Shown here piece by piece: positions 8,080 through 18,240 of a stretch of 64,000 nt of DNA (position 1 is the stretch's first letter; every line of letters starts with the position of its first letter). The notes below the pieces were generated by a model. The model was not told the origin of the DNA, did no database searches, and saw nothing but the letters and a program-made list of their open reading frames with translations. This stretch comes from CG2-30-68-42 sp037440385 (GTDB lineage: Bacteria; Pseudomonadota; Gammaproteobacteria; Burkholderiales; Rhodocyclaceae): the NCBI GenBank assembly GCA_037440385.1, contig JBBIUI010000004.1:1-64000 (forward strand), given 5' to 3'. Both the position numbers and the translations under genes were made by a program.

Positions 8080-9600
8080 CTACGCGGAACCGCCTCCCGC
8101 GAAGCGTTCGCGGATCGCCGCGAACGCTTCGCCGAAGGCGTCGCGCTCGTCCGCGGAAAGATCGAGTCCGCATTTGGTCCGCCGCCACAGTACATCGTCG
8201 CTGCGTCGCGCCCATTCCCGGCGCACCAGGTACTGCACCTCGGCTTCATGGAGATTCGCGCCGAAATGCCGGCCGGGGACGTCGTGCGAGCCCGCCTCTC
8301 CGATCACCTCGGCGGCACGCGAGCCGTGCCGGCGCACGAGCGCTTCCAGCCAGGATGCCGGCAGCGCGGGATGGCGCGCCACGAGCGTGCGCACCTGCGC
8401 ATCGATCGCGCCACCCGCCGGTTCGCCGCCCGGCAGCGGCAGTTCGGCCGTTCGCGAGGCCGCGAGACCGGGCAGCCACGGCGACAGCTTCGCCAGCGCG
8501 CGCTCGGCCAGGCGCCGGTAGGTCGTGAGCTTGCCGCCGAACACCGACAGCATCGGCGGCTCGCCCGCGGTGCCGTCGAGTTGGAGCCGATACTCCCGGC
8601 TGACCGCGGACGGGTCGGCGTGACCGTCGTCGTAGAGCGCACGCACGCCGGCGAAGCGCCACTGCACGTCGGCCGGGCGCACCGGCGCGCGCAGGAACGC
8701 CCCGGCGGCCCGGCACAGGTACTCGACCTCTTCGTCGCTCGCGGCGACCGGCACCTGCGGATCGTCCAGCACGACTTCGGTCGTGCCGATCAGCGTGTGC
8801 TCGCCCTGATAGGGAATCGCGAACACGATGCGGCGATCGGCGTTCTGGAACAGGTAGGCGTGGCTTCCGGCATACAGACGCGGCAGCACCACGTGGCTAC
8901 CCTGAACGAGCCGCACCCTCGCGCCGGTGTGACGCCCTAGGATGCGGTTGCGGACCGTTGCGACCCATGCTCCGGTGGCATTGACCAGGATGCGGGCGCG
9001 ATGCCCGATCCGATCGCCGTCCGCCGTCACCAGCGTGGCCTCCCAGTGGCCGCCGCTGCGCGTTGCGGACACGAGCCGCGTGTAGGGCAGCACCCGCGCG
9101 CCCGCATCGGCCGCCGCGCGCACGTTGAGCAGCGTGAGCCGCGCGTCATCGACCGCGAGATCGCTGTAGCCGAAGGCTCGCGTGAAACCCGGCCGGAGCG
9201 CTTCGCCGAAGGGCGATTCGCCGAGCCGGATCGAGCACGACGGCGCCAGGCTGGAATGCCCGCCGAGGTGATCGTACAGAAACAGTCCCAGCGCGATCAT
9301 CCACGCGGGGCGCAGTGCCGCGGTGTGCGGAATGACGAAACGCTGCTCGCGCACGAGGTGGGGCGCGATGCGCAACAGGACTTCGCGCTCGCGCAGCGCT
9401 TCGCGCACCAGCGAGAAGGCGCCGTGTTCGAGGTAGCGCAGGCCGCCGTGGATCAGTTTGGTCGACGCCGAGGATGTGGCGCCGGCGATGTCACCCTCGT
9501 CGCAGATCGCGACGCGCAATCCGCGCAGTGCGGCGTCGCGGGCGATGCCGGCGCCGTTGATGCCTGCGCCGGCGATGAGCAGGTCGAATGGCTCGGCCAT
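8080..9600 (-). CDS. glpD: FAD-dependent glycerol-3-phosphate dehydrogenase
   Basis: Membrane-associated flavoenzyme oxidising sn-glycerol-3-phosphate to dihydroxyacetone phosphate and passing electrons to ubiquinone. It has 506 residues, the normal length, with the dinucleotide-binding N-terminus (DLLIAGAGINGAGIARDAALRGL), the family signature SSASTKLIHGGLRYLEHG, and C-terminal motifs GGKLTTYRRLAERAL and ARRSDDVLWRRTKCGL. It follows atpC by 33 bp on the same strand, so read-through from the ATP synthase operon is possible. No glpF, glpK or glpR gene is nearby. Confidence 0.95.
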   Translation of the reverse strand: MAEPFDLLIAGAGINGAGIARDAALRGLRVAICDEGDIAGATSSASTKLIHGGLRYLEHGAFSLVREALREREVLLRIAPHLVREQRFVIPHTAALRPAWMIALGLFLYDHLGGHSSLAPSCSIRLGESPFGEALRPGFTRAFGYSDLAVDDARLTLLNVRAAADAGARVLPYTRLVSATRSGGHWEATLVTADGDRIGHRARILVNATGAWVATVRNRILGRHTGARVRLVQGSHVVLPRLYAGSHAYLFQNADRRIVFAIPYQGEHTLIGTTEVVLDDPQVPVAASDEEVEYLCRAAGAFLRAPVRPADVQWRFAGVRALYDDGHADPSAVSREYRLQLDGTAGEPPMLSVFGGKLTTYRRLAERALAKLSPWLPGLAASRTAELPLPGGEPAGGAIDAQVRTLVARHPALPASWLEALVRRHGSRAAEVIGEAGSHDVPGRHFGANLHEAEVQYLVRREWARRSDDVLWRRTKCGLDLSADERDAFGEAFAAIRERFAGGGSA

Positions 9601-9633
9601 GGCCTCACGCGGGCGAGGCGTGCGAAACCGGCC

Positions 9634-10056
9634 TCAGGTCTTGCGCCGGCGCAGCCGCTCGATCGCCTGCAGTTGTGCGATCGCCTGGGCGAGCTCGACC
9701 TCGGCCTTGGCGTATTCCATGCCGGCGGTACGATTCGACATCGCCTCCTCGGCCCGCTTCTTCGCTTCGATCGCCTTGGCCTCGTCGAGGTCGCGCCCCC
9801 GGATCGCGGTGTCCGCGAGCACGGTCACGACGTTCGGCTGGACCTCGAGGATGCCGCCCGCGACGAACACGAGTTCCTCCTCGCCCTGCGGTCTTTTCAG
9901 CCGGACCGTTCCCGGCCGGATCCGGGTGATCAGCGGCGCGTGCCCGGGCAGTATTCCGAGTTCGCCCGCTTCCCCGGGGGCGGCGACGAATTCGCACAGG
10001 CCGGAAAAGATCGACTCCTCCGCGCTGACGACGTCGACATGAACGGTCATTGCCAT
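9634..10056 (-). CDS. atpC: ATP synthase epsilon subunit
   Basis: Central-stalk subunit of F1 that couples rotation and can inhibit ATP hydrolysis. At 140 residues it has the N-terminal beta-sandwich (MTVHVDVVSAEESIFSGLCEFVAAPGEAGELGILPGHAPL) and a C-terminal helical hairpin (LDEAKAIEAKKRAEEAMSN, AQLQAIERLRRRK). Start could be 10056 or the in-frame ATG at 10050. It is the last atp gene, 28 bp after atpD. Confidence 0.96.
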   Translation of the reverse strand: MAMTVHVDVVSAEESIFSGLCEFVAAPGEAGELGILPGHAPLITRIRPGTVRLKRPQGEEELVFVAGGILEVQPNVVTVLADTAIRGRDLDEAKAIEAKKRAEEAMSNRTAGMEYAKAEVELAQAIAQLQAIERLRRRKT

Positions 10057-10084
10057 CTCGGTTCTCCGTGACGCCCGGGCCTCG

Positions 10085-11464
10085 TCACTGCAGGGTCTTC
10101 GCCTTCTCGAAGGCTTCGTCGATCGAGCCGACCATGTAGAACGCCTGCTCGGGCAGGCTGTCGCATTCGCCGGAGACGATCATCTTGAATCCGCGGATCG
10201 TCTCCTTCAGCGGAACATACTTGCCGGGCGAGCCGGTGAAGACTTCCGCGACGAAGAAGGGCTGGGACAGGAAGCGCTGGATCTTGCGAGCGCGCGACAC
10301 CACCAGCTTGTCGTCGGGCGCGAGTTCGTCCATGCCGAGGATCGCGATGATGTCGCGCAGTTCCTTGTAGCGCTGCAACGTGGCCTGCACGGCACGCGTG
10401 GTGCCGTAGTGCTCCTCGCCCACCACGTTAGGATCGACCTGGCGCGAGGTCGAGTCGAGCGGATCGACCGCCGGGTAGATGCCCAGCGCCGCGATGTCGC
10501 GCGAGAGCACGACCGTGGCGTCGAGGTGGCCGAAGGTGGTGGCCGGGCTCGGGTCGGTCAGGTCGTCCGCGGGCACATAGACCGCCTGGATCGACGTGAT
10601 CGATCCGGTCTTGGTCGACGTGATGCGCTCCTGCAGCCGCCCCATCTCCTCGGCGAGCGTGGGCTGGTAGCCCACCGCCGAGGGCATGCGCCCGAGCAGC
10701 GCCGAGACCTCGGTTCCGGCGAGCGTGAAGCGGTAGATGTTGTCGACGAAGAACAGCACGTCGCGGCCCTCGTCGCGGAAATTCTCGGCGATCGTCAGCC
10801 CGGTGAGCGCCACCCGCAGGCGGTTGCCCGGCGGCTCGTTCATCTGGCCATAGACCAGCGCGACCTTGTCGAGCACCTTGGATTCCGTCATCTCGTGGTA
10901 GAAGTCGTTGCCCTCGCGCGTGCGCTCGCCCACCCCCGCGAACACCGAGTACCCCGAGTGCTCGACCGCGATGTTGCGGATCAGCTCCATCATGTTGACG
11001 GTCTTGCCGACGCCCGCGCCGCCGAACAGTCCGACCTTGCCGCCCTTCGCGAACGGGCAGACCAGATCGATGACCTTGATGCCGGTCTCGAGCAGCTCCT
11101 GCGAGGGCGACAGCTCTTCGAACCTGGGCGCCTTGCGGTGGATGGACCACCTCGACTGCTCCCCGATCGGACCCTGTTCGTCGATCGGGCGGCCGAGCAC
11201 GTCCATGATCCGGCCCAGCGTCGGCTTGCCCACCGGCACCGAGATCGGCGCGCCGGTGTTCCTGACCTTCATGCCGCGACGCAATCCGTCGGACGAGCCG
11301 AGCGCGATCGTGCGCACGATGCCGTCGCCGAGCTGCTGTTCGACCTCCAGCGTCAGGCCGATGTCCTCCATCGTCAGCGCGTCATAGACCCTGGGCATCT
11401 CGGCACGCTCGAAATGGACGTCCACCACCGCGCCGATGCACTGTACGATCGTTCCCTCGCTCAT
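10085..11464 (-). CDS. atpD: ATP synthase beta subunit
   Basis: Catalytic subunit of F1; three copies alternate with alpha and make ATP. It has 459 residues with the P-loop GGAGVGKT at 148-155, catalytic Glu in GVGERTREGNDF, the DNIYRFTLAGTEVSALLGRMPSAVGYQPTLA region, the ATP-synthase signature PAVDPLDSTSR, and the DELSEED-equivalent ILGMDELAPDDK. It lies between atpG (42 bp) and atpC. Confidence 0.98.
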   Translation of the reverse strand: MSEGTIVQCIGAVVDVHFERAEMPRVYDALTMEDIGLTLEVEQQLGDGIVRTIALGSSDGLRRGMKVRNTGAPISVPVGKPTLGRIMDVLGRPIDEQGPIGEQSRWSIHRKAPRFEELSPSQELLETGIKVIDLVCPFAKGGKVGLFGGAGVGKTVNMMELIRNIAVEHSGYSVFAGVGERTREGNDFYHEMTESKVLDKVALVYGQMNEPPGNRLRVALTGLTIAENFRDEGRDVLFFVDNIYRFTLAGTEVSALLGRMPSAVGYQPTLAEEMGRLQERITSTKTGSITSIQAVYVPADDLTDPSPATTFGHLDATVVLSRDIAALGIYPAVDPLDSTSRQVDPNVVGEEHYGTTRAVQATLQRYKELRDIIAILGMDELAPDDKLVVSRARKIQRFLSQPFFVAEVFTGSPGKYVPLKETIRGFKMIVSGECDSLPEQAFYMVGSIDEAFEKAKTLQ

Positions 11465-11506
11465 CGAAATTTCCTCAGGCTGACATTTCCTCGTTCGCCA
11501 CGGGAT

Positions 11507-12373
11507 TCATACCGCCGCGGCGCCACCCACGATCTCGGAGATTTCCTTGGTGATCGCTGCCTGCCGGGTCTTGTTGTAGACCAGTTGCAGCTCGTCGATC
11601 ACGTTGCCGGCATTGTCGGACGCCGACTTCATCGCCACCATGCGCGCCGACTGTTCGGAGGCCATGTTCTCGGCCACCGCCTGGAAGATCAACGCCTCGA
11701 CGTAGCGCACCATCAGTTCGTCGAGCACCGGCTTCGCATCCGGCTCGTAGATGTAGTCCCAGGCATGTACGCGCTGGCCCGTCCATTCGGCGCCCACCAG
11801 CGGCAACAACTGCTCGATCACCGCGTCCTGCTTCATCGTGTTGACGAAGCGCGTGTAGGCGATCAGCAGCAGGTCGATCTCGCCGGACGAGTAGCGGTCG
11901 AGCATCACCTTCATCGTGCCGACGAGCTTGTCCAGGCGCGGCGTGTCGCCCAGGCCGATCGCCTGCGAGACGATCCGCGCGTTGAGCCGCTGCATGAACC
12001 CGAGCGCCTTGTTCCCGATGCAGGTGACCTCGACCTGTGCGCCGCCCGCCTCGATCTCCTTCATCCGCGCGAGCACCATGCGCAGTACGTTGGTGTTCAG
12101 TCCTCCGCACAGACCCTTGTCCGAGCTCACGACGACGATTCCGACCCGCTTGACGGACTCGCGCCGCACCAGGAACGGATGCCGGTATTCGGTCTTGGCG
12201 TGGGCGAGGTGCGCGATGATGCCGCGGATCCTTTCGCCATACGGCCGGACGGCGCGCATGCGCTCCTGCGCCCGGCGCATCTTGGACGCGGCGACCATCT
12301 CCATCGCCTTGGTGATCTTCTGCGTGTTGCGCACGCTTCGGATCTTGGTGCGTATCTCCTTGCCGCTCGCCAT
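11507..12373 (-). CDS. atpG: ATP synthase gamma subunit
   Basis: Rotor shaft of F1. From ATG 12373 it has 288 residues and begins MASGKEIRTKIRSVRNTQKITKAMEMVAASKM, the typical N-terminal helix; an upstream in-frame start would add nine atypical residues and reach into the atpA-atpG gap. It ends in the matching C-terminal helix (DELQLVYNKTRQAAITKEISEIVGGAAAV). Located 17 bp after atpA. Confidence 0.96.
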   Translation of the reverse strand: MASGKEIRTKIRSVRNTQKITKAMEMVAASKMRRAQERMRAVRPYGERIRGIIAHLAHAKTEYRHPFLVRRESVKRVGIVVVSSDKGLCGGLNTNVLRMVLARMKEIEAGGAQVEVTCIGNKALGFMQRLNARIVSQAIGLGDTPRLDKLVGTMKVMLDRYSSGEIDLLLIAYTRFVNTMKQDAVIEQLLPLVGAEWTGQRVHAWDYIYEPDAKPVLDELMVRYVEALIFQAVAENMASEQSARMVAMKSASDNAGNVIDELQLVYNKTRQAAITKEISEIVGGAAAV

Positions 12374-12390
12374 CGCCCGTGCCTTTTCTT

Positions 12391-13929
<1,539 letters not shown>

Positions 13930-13937
13930 CGTCATTT

Positions 13938-13943
13938 CCTCCT
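13938..13943 (-). promoter_or_regulatory. AGGAGG ribosome-binding site deciding the atpA start
   Basis: A perfect AGGAGG on the minus strand is 8 nt from the ATG at 13929 and only 2 nt from the in-frame ATG at 13935. The spacing therefore selects the 13929 start. Confidence 0.75.
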
Positions 13944-13954
13944 GGGTGCGGTGC

Positions 13955-14488
13955 TCAACCCTTGAGCGCCGCCGCCATCGCGGCGAGCCTGGCCCGCACG
14001 GATGCGTCGATGACCTGGTCGCCGATCACCACCTTGACCCCGCCGATGAGCTCCGGATCGACCTCGACCGAAGCGATCACGCGGCGCTTGAACTTGTGCT
14101 CGAGATCGGCGACCAGCACATCCTTCTGCGCTTCGTCGAGCGGAAAAGCCGAAAAGACGCGGGCGTCGAGCACTGCCTCGCGCTGGTTCTTCAACTGCTC
14201 GAACAGTGCCCGGATCTCGGGCAGCAGTGCGAGGCGGCGGTTCTCGACCAGCACGCGAACGAGGTTGCGGACCGGCTCGCCGTCCTGCCGGCACAATTCC
14301 AGAAACAGCTCGATGAGCTGCTGCGCCGTGAGTTTCGGATTCGCGATGCACGCCCGCATGTCCGGATCCGCGGCGACCTGAGCCATCGCGGCGAGCCGCT
14401 CCGACCAGAGCGCGAGCTCGCCTGCCCCGTCCGCGGAATCGAACAGGGCTTGCGCGTACGGTCTCGCGATCGTCGTGTTCTCGGACAT
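13955..14488 (-). CDS. atpH: ATP synthase delta subunit
   Basis: Connects the F1 head to the peripheral stalk. From ATG 14488 it has 177 residues: MSENTTIARPYAQALFDSA (family N-terminus), six-helix N-domain, and the C-terminal signature VDPELIGGVKVVIGDQVIDASVRARLAAMA. The frame is open further upstream into atpF, but the canonical N-terminus fixes the start. It is 7 bp after atpF. Confidence 0.95.
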   Translation of the reverse strand: MSENTTIARPYAQALFDSADGAGELALWSERLAAMAQVAADPDMRACIANPKLTAQQLIELFLELCRQDGEPVRNLVRVLVENRRLALLPEIRALFEQLKNQREAVLDARVFSAFPLDEAQKDVLVADLEHKFKRRVIASVEVDPELIGGVKVVIGDQVIDASVRARLAAMAAALKG

Positions 14489-14495
14489 GGCGTTC

Positions 14496-14966
14496 CTACA
14501 GCTCCTGCCTGAGCTGGGCGAGCAGAACGGCGTGGGCCTTCGCATCGACCTCGCGGGTGAGGATCTTCTGCGCACCGGCCAGCGCAAGCTCGGCGACCCG
14601 GTCACGCAGCACTTCCTTCGCGCGGATCACTTCCTGCTCGATGTCTGCCTTCGCGGCTGCGACGATGCGCGCGTGCTCGAGCTTCGCCGCGGCCCTGGCC
14701 TCGTCGATGACCTGCTGCGCGCGCTTCTCGGCCTGGGAGACGATCTCGGCCGAGCGTTCCTTCGCTTCGCGCAGCGCCTCGGCCGAACGCTTTCCGGAGA
14801 GCTGCAGCTCGTGCTTGCCGCGTTCCGCAGCGGCCAGCCCGTCCGCGATCTGCTGCTGGCGATCCGTCATCGCCTTGTGCAGGGGTGGCCACACGAACTT
14901 CATCGTGATCCAGATGAAGAACGCGAACCAGATCGCCTGCCCGAGCAAGGTTGCATTGATGCTCAC
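14496..14966 (-). CDS. atpF: ATP synthase b subunit
   Basis: Peripheral-stalk subunit of Fo. It has 156 residues: one N-terminal membrane helix (MSINATLLGQAIWFAFFIWI) and a long Ala/Glu/Lys/Arg-rich coiled coil (QIADGLAAAERGKHELQLSGKR, AEIVSQAEKRAQQVIDEARA). The start is GTG at 14966, supported by AGGAGG 5 nt upstream. Confidence 0.96.
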   Translation of the reverse strand: MSINATLLGQAIWFAFFIWITMKFVWPPLHKAMTDRQQQIADGLAAAERGKHELQLSGKRSAEALREAKERSAEIVSQAEKRAQQVIDEARAAAKLEHARIVAAAKADIEQEVIRAKEVLRDRVAELALAGAQKILTREVDAKAHAVLLAQLRQEL

Positions 14967-15047
14967 ACTAGCCTCCTGGATTCCTGACCCGCCGTGCCCG
15001 TGCGCTTCGCACGCGGCCGCGGCGGACGTTGACGAACGCCGCGCGCC

Positions 15048-15314
15048 TCAGCCCTTGACGAGCGCGATGAACGGGTTCGCGAATAGGAGGTAGAGCGCGA
15101 TGCCGACCCCGATCATGCTCACCGCATCGAGCAGGCCGGCGACGATGAACATCTTCACCTGCAGCGTCGGGATCATCTCGGGCTGGCGCGCCGAACCTTC
15201 GAGAAAGCGGCCGCCGAGAATCCCGAATCCGACCGCCGTACCCAGGGCACCGGCGCCGATCAGAATGGCCACGGCAATCGAGACACTACCGAGCAGCTGC
15301 GACATCGCTTCCAT
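15048..15314 (-). CDS. atpE: ATP synthase c subunit
   Basis: Proteolipid of the Fo rotor ring. The 88-residue protein has two membrane helices: a glycine-rich first helix (IGAGALGTAVGFGILGG) and a second carrying the ion-binding Asp63 (LLDAVSMIGVGIALYLLF), joined by the polar ARQPE loop. The residues around Asp63 look proton-type, without the Na+-binding pattern. Start at 15314 has AGGAG 5 nt upstream; a second ATG lies at 15305. Confidence 0.97.
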   Translation of the reverse strand: MEAMSQLLGSVSIAVAILIGAGALGTAVGFGILGGRFLEGSARQPEMIPTLQVKMFIVAGLLDAVSMIGVGIALYLLFANPFIALVKG

Positions 15315-15354
15315 GATTTCTCCTTAACGGGCAACGAATGGGTGATGCATCGAA

Positions 15355-16119
15355 TCAGTGATGCTCCGAAGCCATGCTCATGTAGACGACCGTGAGCATC
15401 ATGAAGATGAAGGCCTGGAGCGTGATGATCAGGATGTGGAACAGCGCCCACGGCAGCGCGAGCGGCAATTGCCACACGCCGAGCAGCGCGATCAGGATGA
15501 AGACCATCTCGCCCGCATACATGTTGCCGAACAGCCGCAGCGCGAGCGACACCGGTTTCGCGAGATCCTCGATGACGCGAAACAGCACGTTCACCGGCGC
15601 GAGCCACGGGCCGAACGGGACGGTGAGCGCTTCGTGCAGCAGGCCGCCGACGCCCTTGAACTTGAGGTTGTACCACAGCATCATGAAGAACACGCTGATC
15701 GACATGCCGAAGGTCAGGTTCGGGTCGGTGGTCGGCACCACCTTCAGGTTGTGCAGGCCGGCCGCGCTCGCCGTCAGCGGCAGGAAATCCACCGGGATCA
15801 GGTCCATCGCGTTCATGATGAACACCCAGCAGAAGATCGTGATCGCGAGCGGCGTGACCAGTTCGCTCTTCGCGTGAAAGGTGTCGCGCACCTGGGAGTC
15901 GACCAGTGTGACCACCATCTCGACGAAGTTCTGCCAGGAGCCGGGCACCGCGCTGCTCGCCTTGCGCGCCGCGACGGCCATGGCTCCGAACAGCAGCAGC
16001 CCGAGCAGGCCGGAGACGATCAGCGTATCGAGGTGGACGGTCCAGAAACCCTCGCCCACCCGGAGATTCGTCAGGTGGTGGGTGATGTATTCGGTTACGG
16101 TCAATGCCTCGGAAGCCAT
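15355..16119 (-). CDS. atpB: ATP synthase a subunit
   Basis: Integral membrane stator of Fo forming the proton half-channels. From ATG 16119 (MASEALTVTEYITHHLTNLRVGEG) it is 254 residues with five to six membrane helices and the essential Arg in KPVSLALRLFGNMYAGEMVF. An ATG five codons upstream (16134) is also in frame. It follows atpI by 22 bp. Confidence 0.96.
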   Translation of the reverse strand: MASEALTVTEYITHHLTNLRVGEGFWTVHLDTLIVSGLLGLLLFGAMAVAARKASSAVPGSWQNFVEMVVTLVDSQVRDTFHAKSELVTPLAITIFCWVFIMNAMDLIPVDFLPLTASAAGLHNLKVVPTTDPNLTFGMSISVFFMMLWYNLKFKGVGGLLHEALTVPFGPWLAPVNVLFRVIEDLAKPVSLALRLFGNMYAGEMVFILIALLGVWQLPLALPWALFHILIITLQAFIFMMLTVVYMSMASEHH

Positions 16120-16141
16120 TTGCCTTTCCCGCACATGCGCA

Positions 16142-16507
16142 CTACAGCATCGCCAGCGCGACCCAGTACACGGCCAGGGTGCACGCGTACGTCACGAACA
16201 GGACCGGGGCGACGACCTGCCCGAAGGCGACGAAGGTCAGGCCGAACAACGCCGCGGTCGCCGCAAACTTGTAGAACTCCGAGCGGTACTGGACGCGAAG
16301 CAGGCGCTGCGGATCGCCTCCCCCGGTGGCCGCCATGCTCCACACATACGCCAGCGCGGGAACGAACCCGATGGCCCCCCCCAGCAACGCGGAAATCGCT
16401 GCAAGCGTGTCGTCGCGAGCCAACAGCGTGAGCGCGATCACCGCCGTCACCGCCATCTGCAGCGCAACCACCCGCGCGGCCCGGTTGTACGTCCCCCGGT
16501 CGTTCAT
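16142..16507 (-). CDS. atpI: ATP synthase assembly protein AtpI
   Basis: First gene of the atp operon. The 121-residue protein has four hydrophobic segments (VVALQMAVTAVIALTLL, AAISALLGGAIGFVPALAYVWSM, FAATAALFGLTFVAFG, VLFVTYACTLAVYWVALAML) and helps c-ring assembly. Start is ATG 16507 (MNDRGTYNRAARV); the frame is open upstream, but that region carries the operon promoter. Eight consecutive C bases on the plus strand (16375-16382) encode the Gly-Gly-Ala of LLGGAIG. Confidence 0.85.
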   Translation of the reverse strand: MNDRGTYNRAARVVALQMAVTAVIALTLLARDDTLAAISALLGGAIGFVPALAYVWSMAATGGGDPQRLLRVQYRSEFYKFAATAALFGLTFVAFGQVVAPVLFVTYACTLAVYWVALAML

Positions 16508-16537
16508 CGAATCACGCCGCCCAGCGGAAACCGGCGG

Positions 16538-16566
16538 ATTGTAGCGGGCGCATTTGAATGGGTCAA
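16538..16566 (-). promoter_or_regulatory. Sigma70 promoter of the atp operon
   Basis: On the minus strand TTGACC (16566-16561), a 17-bp spacer and TACAAT (16543-16538) match the sigma70 consensus in nine of twelve positions or better with ideal spacing. It lies about 30 bp upstream of the atpI ATG and just downstream of the parB terminator hairpin, so the operon is independently transcribed. Confidence 0.75.
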
Positions 16567-16583
16567 TAAAATCGTTGCATGAC

Positions 16584-16612
16584 GACATCCGGCGGCTCGG
16601 CCGCCGGATGTC
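16584..16612 (-). terminator. Terminator hairpin after parAB
   Basis: A perfect 13-bp inverted repeat (GACATCCGGCGGC, loop TCG, and its complement) starts 7 bp after the parB stop. On the minus strand it is followed after about 12 bases by GATTTTATT, a short T-rich stretch. The stem is very stable; the T tract is not adjacent, so termination may be partial. Confidence 0.7.
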
Positions 16613-16618
16613 CGACGT

Positions 16619-17458
16619 TCAGCGTAACCGGCCGAGCAGCGTCTCGAGCTGGTCGAGACTCGAAAAACGAATGCACACTCGCCCGGCCCCCTTGCGGTTC
16701 GCGCTGATCGAGACCGCGGCGCCGAGCCGGTCGGCCAGATCCTCTTCCAGCCGCTGCAGATCGCGATCCACCGCAGGCCTCGCGGTCATTCCCGGTTCGC
16801 CGAGGCTGCGCGCGACGAGCCGCTCGGCCTCGCGCACCGACAGGCCCCTGGCCACGATGCGCGCCGCGGCCGCGCCCTGGTCCGCTTTCGGCAGCGCGAG
16901 CAGCGCGCGCGCATGGCCCATGTCGATGGCACCCTTCATCAACAGTCCCCGGACCGGTTCGGCGAGCTGCAGCAGGCGCAGCAGGTTGGAGGCGGCCGGG
17001 CGCGAGCGTCCCACCGCATCGGCGGCCTCGAGGTGGGTCATGCCGAACTCGTCGATCAGCCGCTGCAGGCCTGCGGCCTCCTCGAGCGGGTTGAGGTCCT
17101 CGCGCTGGATGTTCTCGATCAGCGACATCGCGAGCGCCGCCCGGTCGGGAATCTCGCGTACCAGCACCGGCACCTCGGCCAGTCCGGCGAGGCGCGCCGC
17201 GCGCCAGCGCCGCTCGCCGGCAATGATCTCGTAGCGCCCCTCGCCGAGCGGGCGCACCAGGATGGGCTGCATGACGCCCTGGACCCGGATCGAGGCCGCG
17301 AGCTCTTCGAGCGATGCCGGATCCATGCGGGTGCGCGGCTGGTAGCGCCCGGCGCGCAGCGCATCGATCGCCAGCGTCCTCTGGTCGGTCGCCGCGCGAT
17401 CCGATCCGAGCAGCGCCTCGAGTCCTCGTCCCAGCCCCTTCGGTCTCGTGCCCTTCAT
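16619..17458 (-). CDS. parB: Chromosome-partitioning protein ParB
   Basis: Centromere-binding CTPase-type DNA clamp of the ParABS system. From ATG 17458 the 279-residue protein starts with the ParA-contacting motif KGTRPKGLGRGLEALLG. It has the CTP/ParB box (GEGRYEIIAGERRWRAARLAG, then SLIENIQREDLNPLEEA), a helix-turn-helix (MTHLEAADAVGRSRPAASNLLRLL) and a C-terminal dimerisation domain. It overlaps parA by 4 bp. I do not see a canonical parS (GTTTCACGTGAAAC-like) in the window. Confidence 0.95.
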   Translation of the reverse strand: MKGTRPKGLGRGLEALLGSDRAATDQRTLAIDALRAGRYQPRTRMDPASLEELAASIRVQGVMQPILVRPLGEGRYEIIAGERRWRAARLAGLAEVPVLVREIPDRAALAMSLIENIQREDLNPLEEAAGLQRLIDEFGMTHLEAADAVGRSRPAASNLLRLLQLAEPVRGLLMKGAIDMGHARALLALPKADQGAAAARIVARGLSVREAERLVARSLGEPGMTARPAVDRDLQRLEEDLADRLGAAVSISANRKGAGRVCIRFSSLDQLETLLGRLR

Positions 17459-18237
17459 GCGACGCTCTCCAGTGCGCGACCGGCGCGAACGAGGACTTCG
17501 CGGGCGAGCGCCTGGTAGGCCTGCGCCCCCTTGGCACCGCGGTCGAAGGCGATGGCCGGTTTGCCATAGCTCGGGGCCTCGGCCAGGCGCACGTTGCGGG
17601 GGATGACGGTTCGATACACGCGCGAACCGAAATGCCGTTCGAGTTCGCCCGAGACCTGCTGGGCCAGCGTGCTGCGCGGATCGAACATCGTGCGCAGCAG
17701 ACCTTCGATCTCCAGCACCGGATTGTGGTTCGAGCGCACGCGGCGCAGCGTCGCGACGAGGTCGGACAGGCCCTCCAGCGCGTAGTATTCGCATTGCATC
17801 GGAATGACGATGCCGGTGGCTGCGACGAGCCCGTTGAGCGTGAGCATGTTCAGTGCCGGCGGACAGTCGAGCAGCATGAAATCGTAATCGCCGCCGACGG
17901 CATCGAGCGCCTGCTTCAACCGCGATTCGCGCTCGTCGCGCTCGACCAGCTCGACCTCGGCACCCGCCAGTTCGCGATTGGCCGGAATGAGATCGAAGCC
18001 GAACGCGGTGGCCACGCGCACTGCGCCGAAGCGCGCCTCGCCCAGCAGCAGTTCATAGACGGTCGGACCGGCTTCGGCCTTCACGACGCCCACACCGGTG
18101 GTGGCGTTTCCCTGCGGATCGAGATCGGCGAGCAGCACGCGCTCACCGAGCGCGGCGAGGCAGGCGGCCAGATTCACCGCGGTGGTGGTCTTGCCGACCC
18201 CGCCTTTCTGGTTGGTGACCGCGAGGATCCTGGCCAT
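17455..18237 (-). CDS. parA: Chromosome-partitioning ATPase ParA (Soj)
   Basis: Deviant Walker ATPase moving ParB-parS complexes. It has 260 residues with the P-loop KGGVGKTTTAVNLA at 11 onward, Walker A' LLADLDPQGNATTGVG, and Walker B FMLLDCPPALNMLT. It lies 3 bp after rsmG and overlaps parB by 4 bp, the standard order near bacterial replication origins. Confidence 0.96.
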   Translation of the reverse strand: MARILAVTNQKGGVGKTTTAVNLAACLAALGERVLLADLDPQGNATTGVGVVKAEAGPTVYELLLGEARFGAVRVATAFGFDLIPANRELAGAEVELVERDERESRLKQALDAVGGDYDFMLLDCPPALNMLTLNGLVAATGIVIPMQCEYYALEGLSDLVATLRRVRSNHNPVLEIEGLLRTMFDPRSTLAQQVSGELERHFGSRVYRTVIPRNVRLAEAPSYGKPAIAFDRGAKGAQAYQALAREVLVRAGRALESVA

Positions 18238-18240
18238 CGG

